From positions 1 to 64,000 of the forward strand of contig JARWMV010000032.1 in the NCBI GenBank assembly GCA_030998015.1: 64,000 nt of DNA, given 5' to 3'. Under the pieces are notes generated by a model. That model searched no databases, had not been told where the DNA came from, and was given only the letters and a program-made list of their open reading frames with translations. This document shows, piece after piece, positions 11,491 to 22,720 of this stretch; the stretch's first letter is position 1; the number at the start of each line of letters is the position of its first letter. Both the position numbers and the translations under genes were made by a program. Source of the DNA: Ceratorhiza oryzae-sativae. Its lineage: Eukaryota > Basidiomycota > Agaricomycetes > Cantharellales > Ceratobasidiaceae.

Positions 11491-14400
11491 TCAGTTATCG
11501 TGCTGGAAGATAACGCTCGTCGGTCGCACACAGTGAATCAAGTTCGCAACTTACGGTTACGAGAATATTTCCCACTGTAAACAGCCTTTGTACCTCTGCG
11601 TACAGCATTGTCTCCTCGTCCACTAATTGCCCTAGTTCAAAAACAATTTCCCCAAAGTCGTCGCGCCAATTGGTCAATGGTTTCACCATATTGTATAGAG
11701 TAGCCAATTTAGAGGAGCAGTCTTCAAGAACCGAGTCGTCTCGCTTCTGAAGCGAGCGGAGTATCTTTAGGACATTATCCATAAGTTCCTCTAAGCGGTT
11801 GGGCTCTTCCTTGTCGGCAACAACGGCTGGAAGCACCCGATTCACAGCCATCAACATAGATGAAACAGCGGGTATTGTGAAATCCAGGCCGAAGTTCGAT
11901 ATATGTAGTGGCGACAAGATACGTTTAATTATACCAGTCACCCAATTGATGGCATGGGACGACGATTCCAAGCCATGGTGAAAAATCACGCCGTCTAGAG
12001 CATCGAAACCTTCAGCTGTATGTGTGAATGTGGGGTTGTAGTATGAGTCGATCTCGAGGAATTCTAGTAGCTCGTCAAGAATGAGATAGACTTCTGGATG
12101 TGCTTTTGGGATGCGGGCTACAACATACAAAAGATATGAGAGACCCTCGTGTGATGTCCAGTATGTGTAAATTATCTTCGTCCGTTTATGTTCAATGAGG
12201 AACAATTTCGCAAATAAGTGACGTGATTCAATTGCTAGTCTTTCGAAGTTTTTGTGGATCTGTTCTGCAAGAGTTGAAATAAGATATATAAATTTTGCGC
12301 TGTCACTAAGCTCCAGCCAAGCTGCCTGCCCAGAAACTGTGTTGGCCCTTCGGTAAAGCGACGCGATTGCTATATCCGGTAGGCTCTCCATTTCGTCTAG
12401 TGACGAAAGCTCTACCGAAATCCTAGCGATGATGAGTAGCTGAAGCAACGTTGATCGAATGAGCCCCATTGGATCTTTCTGAACTGATGGCCAGTATTGA
12501 AGAGCGTTTTCTATACATCCGGCATAAGAGACGTCCTCTTCGACGCGACCGATTCGGCGCACGTTCATCATCTCCTTCCATTGCTTCAGAAGCATGGGGG
12601 CGATAGTGGACAGAGCACTTGCAGCAGCAAACTCGACCGTCGGTGTGTCCTGAATATCTGCGGCAGAAACCGCTTCTACCAGGCCCGAAAGGAGCGAATC
12701 TTCGTCACCAATGGCCAGTGGCGCCAGTGAGTGGGTCTCGTAAGCCACGCGAGGAGTCACAACCACCATAAAGTTGGGAAGAGTATCGGATTCCCGCCTC
12801 TGCGGCAAACATGTACTCATATGGTCTGCTGGATTGAGCTCGGGGATTTGGGCGACATGCTCGATCGATTCGAAGAGAGTTATGAGATGGCGTCCCGTAA
12901 TATGCATGCCATACTTGTTGTGGTAGCTCAGCAAGTATCCAATGAAAGACAAAACACGACTGTATCGTGCCTTGAGTTCAAATACGCTTGTTGGCGCACT
13001 TGTAAGATCCATCGACCCGATATCAATATGGACCTCGTTGTCCGATGGGAAAGAGGTAGAACTGAGTTCACCGTTTCTCGAACCTGACCCATTTTGGGAT
13101 TTGACGAGGGAAGCTGTCATTTTTGACACCGAATTAATGTGTTGCATCGACATTGCGAATTCAATCAACCGAAGTTCAGCGCTTGAAAACACCGCATATG
13201 AGTCGCAGCTCAGCTCCGAGTATGTCCCAGCCCAGATTGAATCAAGCGCATGGAATGCTGATGCCATCGTCGATTTGGACTCCTATGGCCCGAATTAGTA
13301 CTTCAAATGCTGGACATGTTATATTTTTCAACTGAGGGACATACTCGTTCCATCGCATTTGTGGCCTTGCTCTCAACATCTCCGCTTAATCTTGCGTGCC
13401 CTTCTAATAAGTAGGCGAGTTTAGGAAGCGCATGGGCATATTGTGCAAGGTTCATCCCTCGGTAATCATCTGGTTCTTGAAGTAAGCGAAGCCGCCCCTC
13501 GGATATACGATTCAGGATTGCAGAATGTAGGTTCTTGATTGCGCGATGGCGAGTAGGACTTAATGAGAAAGATGAGTCCAATATTGCTGAATGTCCTGCT
13601 GTGGGGGCCGATTGTTCAGCATGACCCGTGACTGGCATGGGTTCAGCTGATTCCGGGTCACTTTCTTTGGCCGCCCTGTTATTTTTGTTTGGCTTGAAGG
13701 GTTCAACCGACACGGCATCCAAGACTTGACAAACACAGTCACCCGCCAATGGATCGCGGGCATTCTCAGCAAGCCACCACAGCGCTTGCAGTTGTTCGTC
13801 ACTTCCGCACTGGTCGTCGCCTTGTACCTGGTTGTCGGTTGGCGGAATCCGTAGTTTGAACCGACGAAGAACGGGTTTAACGAGTCTTTGAGAGATCTGA
13901 GTCACAAAAGGACAGGATGGGTATATTGCGCCCAATAACGCCGTCCCTATGTAGAATGTCACCGTCGCTCCGGTGATAATCACTTCTGCAACAGCTACGC
14001 CTTTGTCGAGAGTCCATAGGTATATCGCAAGGCCCAGGGAAAAAAGCAGTAGCGAAATGTGAAGCATTGTGGGAAGGATATCAATGAGGTGTGATGCGTA
14101 CCAGGTCTCCAGGCCATTCAGTCGCTTCTGGTGCACCATCGCATGGTCGTAGGGACGGCGAGGGCGAGAAGCTTTGAAAGTCACTAGCCACTCCTTGGCC
14201 AGCATAGCGACAAGCGCTGCAGCCAATGAAAAAGCAAGAGCAGTAAACCAGAGTCCGTTGATCCATCGTGCCGAAATTGGCGAAGAAAATGAAGTGCGTT
14301 CAATGGGTGGCAGGATTTTTGTCGAACCCTGCTCCATGCGCTGCTGCGACTGGGCGATGGCAAGCAGAAGGGTCACAGTCAATTCTGCAGAATCTTCTTG

Positions 14401-14720
14401 TAGCAGGTTCTTTGATTCGATGATGAATGTAGTAAGGATGGCAGAAAACAGAGCAGCCTGGAATTGCTTTCGTTTCAGCCATTCGGTCACTCGAGCACCA
14501 CAAATTGACTCACAAACAGAAGCATCATATCAAGATTACCATTCTCCCTCTCTACTAGTTCACTGTCGTATTCTTTGGCCTCATCTACATATATCTGCCA
14601 AATGGTTCCCTCAGGCGCTAGTTGAGCGCCGGGCTTATCACCCGCAAGTCGTTCATAAGGCGTTGCGTCGGTGTAGTCGTTCTGTGGTTTGGAACTCGGG
14701 CTAGAGTTTTGGACTGAGTA
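11491..14720 (-). CDS. DUF6535 membrane protein with long helical C-terminal region
   Basis: The first visible exon (about 14715-14512) carries the family N-terminus (YERLAGDKPG, IWQIYVDEAKEYDSELV, NLDMMLLF) and splices by a roughly 50-nt intron to AALFSAILTTFIIESKNLLQ, the DUF6535 signature. Three more hydrophobic segments follow (WINGLWFTALAFSLAAALVA, LIDILPTMLHISLLLFSLG, VIITGATVTFYIGTALLGAI). At 13316-13255 an intron (donor gtatgt after MER) joins a second, 590-codon open stretch of helical sequence with no domain I know. A last short exon ends at 11491 after a gtaagt intron. DUF6535 proteins are expanded in Agaricomycetes and uncharacterised. No in-frame ATG is visible before YERLAGD; the nearest ATG (14731) is in another frame, so the true start is in a further exon or disturbed. 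Confidence 0.75.
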
Positions 14721-15180
14721 ATTTTTACCATTGGTATACTTGTGTAAGATGATAAGCGTATGCCGATAACGTTATGATGTGCGACTTTACCAGAGAATCT
14801 GTAGGATGGCGGCGCTTATGTCGTGTAAACTTGATATCTTTCAGCTTTACGTATTCTGTGTCTGGCATTTCAATCTTTATAAGTGTGTCCTCGATGAGAA
14901 ATTAGTTTACTCTCTGTACGATAAATTTATGCCTCACCGCCGGCTATGGTTGTATCGGTCTTGTGGCTTGATCAGCGTCTAACTCACGGGGCAGGTTCAA
15001 ACAGCTCAAAATACGCCACCTATCGGCAGTGGTGTAAGGGTCTGTTCATTAGCGTTCATGTCCCGGCTTGCGGGGACACATCTACCAGTTCTGGCCAGAG
15101 CACCAGCGGCCGAAACTCGCGAAGCGCCTTGCCCGTCACATGCGTGTTCGTGTAGGTCTTTATTTGCAGTTGCGGAAATA

Positions 15181-15850
15181 GTTTTCCCTGACAGGCGCTG
15201 GCTCAAAATTTTGCGAAAAAGCCACATTAGTAAATGGCGCATATCTCGACAAAGACACGTACGTGAGGCGATCAATGTACCAGTACGATGGGGAAAAAAT
15301 TGTACAGGCAACGGTGTGCTTTGTCTGGGAGAATATTGATATCTGAAAATGAGCCGCATGAACATAGAATCGCATGTATCTCAGTACCGAGCGCACCTGA
15401 GACTACGAGACATGTAGATATACCACGTATATAACTCACACATCTGTGACACATTCACCTCTTGGAATTTGAGTTGTATATGAGCAAGTTAGAGCGTCGT
15501 GAGTAGCAACCGTCTAGTGGAGCGGATGTGATCATCTCATTTGCGATTGAATCCCTGTACTTCAGACTGGATTTCGTTGACGAACTCCTTTCTCGGCATT
15601 CTCAGTCTGTGCACTCAAGTCCTGGATCTACGGGTGCGTTTTATACCGAGATATATGCGATTCTTTGCTGATATGGCTCGTTTTCGTATCTCGATCCTCT
15701 CCCAGACAAAGCACACAGTTTACCGTACAAATTTTGCCCAATAGTGCTGGTACATTCATCGCCTCACGTGCGTGTGTCGTTGTCAAGATATGCGCCATTT
15801 ACTGATGCGACTTTTTCACAAAATTTTGAGCTAGCGCCTATCAGGGAAAC
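15181..15850. repeat. Large imperfect inverted repeat (two ~220-bp arms)
   Basis: The left arm, 15181-15401, reappears as reverse complement at 15631-15850, with a spacer of about 230 bp. Shared blocks include CTCCCAGACAAAGCACAC, ATATGCGCCATTTACT and CAAAATTTTGAGC. Identity is roughly 80% by eye, with many differences at CpG. No transposase gene or clear target duplication is seen, so this may be a foldback element or an inverted duplication. Confidence 0.75.
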
Positions 15851-15982
15851 CCGTTTTTGAATTCGCGATACATATGTATAAAAACAGTATCCGTAACGTG
15901 TTTTTGGCTGTAAGGTCAGCGATGGTAGTGGTGTAATCCCCACAGCGGTGAGATGGCCGGTTGGCTAGAGGTTGTTAAATTT

Positions 15983-16195
15983 ACAATCATATCCGTTCAT
16001 GTATGCGGTGCGTTTGTACCTGTGTGTCCATCTCTGATATTATCCGTTGCCCCTGTGAAAGTTTTCTTCCCTTAGTTCTCTACCTTCATAGTTGAGCTAA
16101 GGTATAGTCTCATGTTTCATTTTTCATGGATTTCCTTTCTTACTGTCCCTTGTAGCACATTCGTATCTCATGCTATGACCCACCAGGGAGGCTGT
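15983..16195 (+). repeat. Dispersed repeat, probable LTR relic
   Basis: It shares TTTACAATCATAT, TTCTCTACCTTCATAGTTGAGCTAAGGTAT (two adjoining blocks) and a CGTATCT tail with 41388-41615. A third partial copy lies around 16465-17060, split by the insertion at 16485-17003. The start TGTTAAATTTACAATC resembles the TG start of a copia-type LTR. No coding remnant is attached. Confidence 0.5.
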
Positions 16196-16484
16196 ACAGC
16201 CACACAAGAGGTGATAGAGGGGGATGCAAAGGTATTTCGACCTACAGAGTAGGATCAATCCACTTTGGTATATATTCACATCCTGTACATCAAAAATACA
16301 TAGGAATCTAATACATTGGTTCGTAACTAACTAAATAGGAGACAAATGGAGAAATTTGTATATATGTGACACTAAATTAGGCCACAGAGCCCTCACTTAA
16401 TGACCACGAGTTAGGGGTAAGGCTGGGCCTTGTGGCTCATGACATCTAGTTACAGTCAATATGTCAGTTCTCTACCTTCATATT

Positions 16485-17003
16485 TGTCATGGCCTAGACC
16501 ATGACATGGATTTTATTATGATTTTCGTATATTTTATAAAATCTCTCTTTTTCATATTTTTTGGACAAGTCCTGTTTAATTGGATATATGCATAGAATTA
16601 CTTACATGATCATGTGACCTTGTTGTTGTTTATGTTCTGTTTGTACCTTCTGGAATATTCTGTTACATGGCACCATTCTCACATTGTACAATAGTTGTCT
16701 TGCACCATATGTGTATTTGATATAGCTCATCAAATGAATATATAAGGGAGAGTCTGAGAGCCTTAAGCCTCAGAACTCGACCTCCTGTCGTATCCCTTCT
16801 ACTACCTGTGTGACTCTTAGTCCATAGTCCCTGCCCAGTCCTCTTAAGGACAAGTGCACATAGTCTACCTCCTTGCATCTTATTGCACCCTTACTGCACG
16901 TCCCACCTTAGATGTTGTCAGTAAAGCCTCTGGCATCACTGCCCATAGGCTTGTCATCACCACTTAGGTGTTTGACATTACCATTCAGGTCGTAGCTCTG
17001 ACA
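16485..17003 (+). mobile_element. Solo LTR-like insertion, 519 bp
   Basis: The segment begins TGTCATGG and ends CTCTGACA, giving TG...CA ends. It is flanked by ATATT (16480-16484) and GTATT (17004-17008), a 5-bp duplication with one mismatch. It interrupts a repeat copy: CTCTACCTTCATA on the left continues as TTTGAGCTAGGTACATTCGTATCT on the right, matching the intact copy at 16080-16170. It contains a TATATAAGGGAGAG promoter-like motif near 16738. It is CpG-poor, so probably old. Confidence 0.6.
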
Positions 17004-17535
17004 GTATTTGAGCTAGGTACATTCGTATCTAGCTCCCCCAAAACCTCCCTGCATGAGAGAGGTGTGTTGGTCAGATGTCGAATTCCTGCTTACAATTTGT
17101 ACTCTGATCCCTTCCATTGAAATCAGTCTCCCACAAGTGAGATCTTGCCCAGAGCTCAGTCAGAGCTTTCAAATTATCTTGTATGTGGTAAGCTGGATTT
17201 TTGCTACTTCCTGCAATATTTTCACCCCAAAAGGCCAGAAACATAGTAAAAGAGGTGGGCATACCAGCTGTTCAAGCCCACAGAATAGCCTGTGTCATTT
17301 CTGCTGCTCCCGAGATCACAAAAATCACTCAACTTGTGTCTCAGGCAACTCATGAATGATTCAAGCATTTTAAGCCTATCAAATGATGGTTCCTATACAT
17401 AAAACCCTTGAATTTGCCTTCAATTACATCAGTATTTTCAAAATGGCATCAAGCTAGACAGGTTAACACATGCAGTAAACAAAGTATACTGGCTAACTCT
17501 GGCTTGGCTGTAATCGCCCAAGTAAATCATTGATA

Positions 17536-17765
17536 CATGTCACTCAAAATGATTGTAACATGTAACATGAAATCACAAAGTCCCACCACACTTTGTATAG
17601 ACGCATATTCAAGATACATCACATACATAGATCGATTTAGAATGGCAGCATGCATGTGATAAAAAAACAACCAAGCAAATTGATAAGTTGGATGTTGAGA
17701 AACGCATGAAAGACAGCTGAGATCTGTTACAATGATTATGAGTGATGTAACACATCTCACAACCC
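17536..17765 (+). repeat. Left terminal inverted repeat of Tc1 element (CpG-depleted)
   Basis: Reverse complement of 19265-19499 with about 90% identity. Nearly all differences are places where the right arm has CG and this arm has TG or CA, for example CGATTCGCTCGG against CAATTTGCTTGG, and CGCATGCGCGCTG against CACATGCATGCTG. Confidence 0.85.
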
Positions 17766-17813
17766 TCTGTCCATTCTACCACACTACTCTTGCGCATACA
17801 CTCAGATATCAAC

Positions 17814-19214
17814 ATGGTGGCTCGAAAGCCAACAGATATGTGCATACTTGCAATTCTGTACAAAAAACAAGGCATGTCAGACTGAGCTGCAGCTGAAAAG
17901 ATTGGGGGGATCAGCTATGCTATGGTCAATTGAATCTACAAAGACTACATGAACAGCAAGGAAGTAATGATCCCTAGGAAGAGTACTGGTCACCCTAGAA
18001 AGATTACCAAGCATGTGGGCAATTGGGTGGTCTTACTGATTGAACGGGGGCTGGCTAGATCTGCTGCTGAGCTCCAGTGTGAATATTTCCCTAATGTTCA
18101 TGTCTCCACAGTCAAACAAATGCTCTGGAACCTTCGATACCATGCATATAAGCGACAAAAGGTGCCTATGCTTACTACTAGAAAGAAGACTTGTTGATTG
18201 GCTTGGGCTTGGAAACTTTACACATGGTCTGAACTTGATTGGGCTAGGGTTGCATTTTCCAATGAGTCAAAATTCCTGGTTTTTGGGTATGCTAGGCCAG
18301 ATATCTAGTGGAAGGAAATAGGAGGGCCTACAAAGCCAGGGCACTTCAAACAAGTCATCAAATTTGGCAGTGGGTGTCATGAACTGACATGCATATATCC
18401 ACTCTATAATATTTTCTTGATTTACTACATTTTATGAGATCATTTTCAAAACATACTTGCCTTTTATGGTATATCTGTGTCATGTGATTCAGGAGACAGT
18501 CCAGACCAATAACTGAGATGTATTTCAACTCTGATGTGAAATTCTGCAGTTCCACAGTCGCTTCTATTGCTTCTATCTCTTATCGGTCATGACTCACTGT
18601 ACAGACTTGTTTGTTATGATGTGGCTTGTACTATGTATATAAACTGGGTCAAGTTTGCTGAGGACTCCTCAAGAACTTGACCTCTCATCGAATACAAGTT
18701 CTTTTCTCTTCTTACTATTTTCCTCATCACCTGACTTGTCACCATCAACAGTGGGAGTGTGATGGTCTGGGGATACATCATGTACAAGGGTGTTGGCAAG
18801 TTGCACCTTATAGAAGGCACCCTGACCTCAGTTAAATACACTGAAATCCTCTCAAACAAATACCTCAAGACCCTCTCAAGGTTTCATGTCTGCTGGAAAG
18901 ATGTAATCTTCCAGCAAGACAACAATCCAAAGCACACATCATGTCATACCACCAAATGGTTCATTGATCACGGCATTGAAAAGCTACCCTGGCCATCCAA
19001 TAGCCCAGATATGAATCCAATAGAACATGTTTGGGCATATCTTGATAAGGAGGTTTGCGAATGGCCAGTTAAACCTACCAGCAAACTGGCTCTGTGGCAG
19101 GCACTTCAGGAGTGGAAGGCAATCCCTCCATCATATATTGCTGGACTGTATCAGTCAATGCCATGCCAGATTGCAGCATTGGTGAAGGCAAAGGGTGGCC
19201 ATACAAAGTATTAA
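17814..19214 (+). pseudogene. Tc1/mariner transposase, split and with premature stops
   Basis: The frame from ATG 17814 (MVARKPTDMCILAILYKKQG) gives a helix-turn-helix region, HPRKITKHVGNWVVLLI, then SELDWARVAFSNESKF, MVWGYI, the second catalytic Asp in FQQDNNPKHTS and the Glu in SPDMNPIEHVW, with 34 residues between them as in DD34E enzymes. The first catalytic Asp (normally FSDES) is Asn. In-frame stops are TGA at 17883, 17931 and 18195 and TAG at 18306. A solo LTR at 18375-18750 splits the frame between FGSG and VMVWG. The three TGA codons and the Asp-to-Asn change all fit CpG deamination (CGA to TGA; TCC-GAT to TCC-AAT). Confidence 0.9.
18375..18750 (+). mobile_element. Solo LTR (gypsy family of 52292) inside the Tc1 transposase
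   Basis: It starts TGTCATGAACTGACATGC and ends GTCACCATCAACA. It is 376 bp, the same length as both LTRs of the gypsy element at 52292-59230 and clearly the same family, but CpG-depleted. A perfect 5-bp target duplication, GTGGG, flanks it (18370-18374 and 18751-18755); removing the LTR and one copy rejoins the transposase frame. Such solo LTRs arise by recombination between the two LTRs of a former full element. Confidence 0.92.
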
Positions 19215-19264
19215 ATATGCACCTCAAGCAAGTTCACTTGTAGAGTGGGTGAGCTCACATTTCC

Positions 19265-19499
19265 CGGGTTTCGTCGAGATGCGTTACATTGCTCATAATC
19301 ATTGTAACAGATCTCAGCCATCTTTCACGCGTTTCTCAACATCCAACTTATCGATTCGCTCGGTTGTTTTTTTATCGCATGCGCGCTGCCATTCTAAATC
19401 TATATATGTACACGATGTATCTTGAATATGCGTCTATACAAAGTGTGGTGGGACTTTGTGATTTCATGTTACGTGTTACAATCATTTTGAGCGACACTG
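19265..19499 (-). repeat. Right terminal inverted repeat of Tc1 element (CpG-retaining)
   Basis: Partner of 17536-17765. This arm keeps its CpG sites, unlike the left arm and the internal transposase gene. Confidence 0.85.
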
Positions 19500-19501
19500 T
19501 A

Positions 19502-21368
19502 TTCCAATATAAACGCCAGTCAATTGAAAGTTCAATGTGTCTCGATTGAGCCTGGACCTCGAGTGAACCAGCTATACCACCTTCCTATGCTAGGCCACTC
19601 TCCAAGATTCAATACGCCAACCAAACAACCCACCTTATTGCCCATTCAAATCAGGGTCGCCTCACTTACTGCTGCGGCCCGACCCACCTGACGAATAGAG
19701 AGACACGAAGAACCAGGGTTGGTGACAGGTCAATCGCAGTGATAGTAAGCATGGTTCGCAGCACTGAATTGGAGGGTAATTACTGGAAGTGTCATCGGAA
19801 TTTTCAGATGTGCCATACCGTATCAAGATTACCCCACTTCAGTAGTCAACATGAATAGGGGAGAGAGCAAGATCATATCTGCGTTGTTCAGATGCAGACT
19901 CACAAGGCGAGCTCCATATACAAGACCTCAGTGCGCCATCACCTATTCATCTCAAGAACCTCCAATGCGACCGTCTTCTTCGATCCCACCAAGGATGAAC
20001 AAAGGCAGCATTTGGAGCCCCACAAAACTAGTGTCTCTTATCTTGAGAGCCAGCCCTCTCTTTCTTCGACAATAATCAATACCTGCACACCGCCTTCCTT
20101 GGGAAACGATGCATCGAACCGAATCCCGCCTGTGATGTGTCGAACGACTAAGCTGGCTCTGATGCCATGGCACATCGTTCCCTATTCTATCCACCATCGT
20201 GCAAAACGATACGATGCTGCTGAATTGGGCCGCAGTCGTGAAGATATTTGAAGCGAGTTGGAATCACGTGTTCCGAGAGGAGCCTGCAGCATCAGGATGT
20301 GGACATATCGCACCTCCCCCCTCGGCCAAGCAGTCCGGCACTATGATCACATCATCGTCAAAGAATGCCACCCACTCTGCGGACGACCTGGTCAGGCCTC
20401 GGCTACGCGAGGCACTAACCACAAGCTTCATGGTGTTGAAGACGAGGCGAACGTCGTGGTGTCAATCATAAATTTACAGCAGCTCTTTGATGTCAGACGA
20501 ATTCAGGTTGTCCATCATGTAGAAGCGTGTCAGATTAGAGACGCTCCTAAGGTACTTAGCGAAGTGCTAGAAGCGATTGAGCTCGCTGTGAGAGCACGCC
20601 CAAGAGAGAGTGGAGAAAATGTCGCTCTGTGATTCATGGCGACTTGTCTATTGGTTTATATACGACACAACGGAGAAAGTACAGAGAGAACATCGGCGTG
20701 TATACAGGAGATGTATCTACGAATGGAGTTAAGACAGGAATATCGGAGCACAAGCGGAGAGAAAAGGTATAACATCGATATTACATCGATATGAGTGCGG
20801 GTTCGTTCAACACATCATGATAATAAAGTTAGTAGCACACATTGGGTTTAGCGTCACAGAGAGGATGTGACTGAGACTGCCGAGATTGGCGCGATGGGAG
20901 GCGCAGCGATGTCAAGGGAAATTAGCGAGCGCATGTCATACAGAATCACGAGCCAGCCTTGTCTTAACAACTGGGAGGTTTTACGTTCTTGCTGCGTGGG
21001 TCCTAGAGATCTGGAACGAAAGAAGCTGGGGATGTTGACCAGTATCATCTCGATTGGTTATATAAACGACAGTTGCCCAGATTACTTGGTGAGAGTAAAG
21101 CAATTGCCCTGCTTCCTACTTGCTTTCACACAAAAATCGGAGACAAGTGTATTTCGCGATTGGGATGCAAGAGCTAGTCGTGGCGACCGTCAGCCTAGGG
21201 TGTTGCCGAAACCAAGAGGATCATTTGGATTCGTTCGAGCACATTAGAGAACTGATGAGCCAGGTGATGATTGCTACGACAAGTGAGGCTGGGCCAGCGC
21301 CGCTGACATAATCTACCCAATCAGTCCAGCCAAGCGCCTGACGTCAGACTCGGCTCGCCCACCACACC
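19502..21368. other. Region with possible gene remains, not identified
   Basis: The plus-strand stretch 19892-20632 has moderately gene-like codons in more than one frame (for example SNATVFFDPTKDEQRQHLEP and the run ending AIELAVRARPRESGENVAL), but I could not join exons or name a domain. 20850-21310 is similar and equally unclear. A decayed or heavily spliced gene is possible. The last part is the promoter of the PL14 gene. Confidence 0.3.
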
Positions 21369-22510
21369 ATGCTCGACAAACTCAAGGCAAAACTGCATCT
21401 AGACGACCACGCTTCAGACTCTCAGACGGCACTTCCGGCGGTGCCCCACCACTCTATCGAGCCCTCGCACCTGTTTCCGATACCAGTCGTCGGGGGATTC
21501 ACCACCTTGCCGCACTGTGCCTCAGTCAACTCGGCCATCTCCCTCGTCCCCCTCACCGACAGGGCTCTCGGAGTCGAAAAGGCCACCCCTGGCTTTACGC
21601 ACAAGGCCGTCGAAATCGATGGTGTACATGCATGGGAAGCGTTCTACCCCCAAGGCAGCATTAACCCACAAGGCAAGATCAAAGGAGGGTTTGGATTCTA
21701 TATGCAAGGACCCGATCCAGTCTGCGGGTACGAGGCCGCTCGCGACGCGCTGTTCTCATACGCTATTCGGTTCGAGGACGGCTTCGAATTTGCAAAAGGA
21801 GGAAAGATCCCAGGGTTGTGTGAGCAGACGCTCGCGAACTGCCTGATACAATGTTGATTGACGTTATTTCAGATGGTGGAAGCACCAAAGAACTGGCGTA
21901 TGGGTGCTCCGGAGGTCGTCAAGAAAGCCGGGACAAGTGCTTTAGCCTTCGTTTGATGTGGAGGTGGGCGTCTGTTCATACTCTCGTTTTTCGTCTCCGA
22001 CCGAATCGGCAGGGCCAAAGGCGCAGCAGAAATATACGCGTACATTCCATCAACGCCCGCCAACGAAACCGCTCTCAAAGATGTCCCCCCAATGACACAC
22101 TGTAATCCCGATTTCGGCTGGTCGATTGCGCGGGGCAGCTTTTGCTTTGTGCCCGGGCAGTGGACTACCATCGCGGAGCGGGTTCGGCTCAATGACCCCT
22201 GTCAAGCGAATGGTGAGGCACGGTGCTCTTAGCTCATTCTCAAAATAAGCTGAACTGAGTATAGGAATCATACAATTATGGGCAAACGGGCAATTGGTTG
22301 TCGATGTGCAAAACTTGGAGATGCGGGTCGATCCAGATGTAATCTTCCGAGGAGTACATTTCCAGACGTTCTTTGGTGGTATGTCATTTTTCAATGTGCC
22401 TGGACTGATCCTTACCCATGGTGCTAGGCAAGGCTCAAGACTGGGCCTCGCCAAAGGATCAATGTGCGCATTTCGGTTGCGTTTCCGGAGGTATCATCGA
22501 AAAGTGGTAG
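21369..22510 (+). CDS. Polysaccharide lyase family 14-like protein
   Basis: Five exons: 21369-21819, 21873-21963, 22013-22212, 22265-22378 and 22428-22510. They total 939 nt (312 residues plus stop), and all junctions are GT-AG with consistent phase. Family landmarks in order: HAWEAFYPQGSINP, KIKGGFGFYMQGP, the DALFSYAIRFEDGFEFAKGG stretch with KIPGLY joined across intron 1, YGCSGG, CFSLRLMWR, AAEIYAYIP, FGWSIARGSFCFVPGQW, ANGQLVVDVQNLEMR, FRGVHFQTFFGG and a C-terminal WASPKDQCAHFGC. PL14 enzymes cleave uronate-containing polysaccharides such as alginate and glucuronan by beta-elimination. The exact substrate cannot be told. No signal peptide is evident at the chosen start (MLDKLKAKLHLDD), so either the protein is intracellular or an upstream exon is missing. 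Confidence 0.85.
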
Positions 22511-22720
22511 ACCATTTCTGCTCCCTCTCGCCGGCCACTGAGGTTTCTGGAATGCGGCACTTTTCAAAGCTGACCCAACCCCTATACCAGCGTCGATGTC
22601 ACAGTATTTTTGAATGACACATGAATTGGTTGAACGAAGGTTGCATTTTTCAGTGGCTCGAAACCGCCTCGCGAGGCCTCCGCGTGTCCATTAGATTCGT
22701 CTCGTGGTCCCATCGCATAA

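Larger units (their letters stand above)
17536..19499 (+). mobile_element. Tc1/mariner element, inactive
   Basis: The element is bounded by TA dinucleotides (17534-17535 and 19500-19501), the family's target site. The right end read inward is CAGTGTCGCTCAAAATG and the left end is CATGTCACTCAAAATG. It has long terminal inverted repeats of about 230 bp and one transposase gene with DD34E spacing. Its 1964 bp include a 376-bp LTR insertion, so the original element was about 1.58 kb. It cannot be autonomous now (see the transposase entry). Confidence 0.9.

Noticed and set aside
20854..21048. Minus frame upstream of the PL14 gene as an alternative first exon region
   Set aside because: Opposite strand and no splice connection; the PL14 start at 21369 gives a complete in-phase model.
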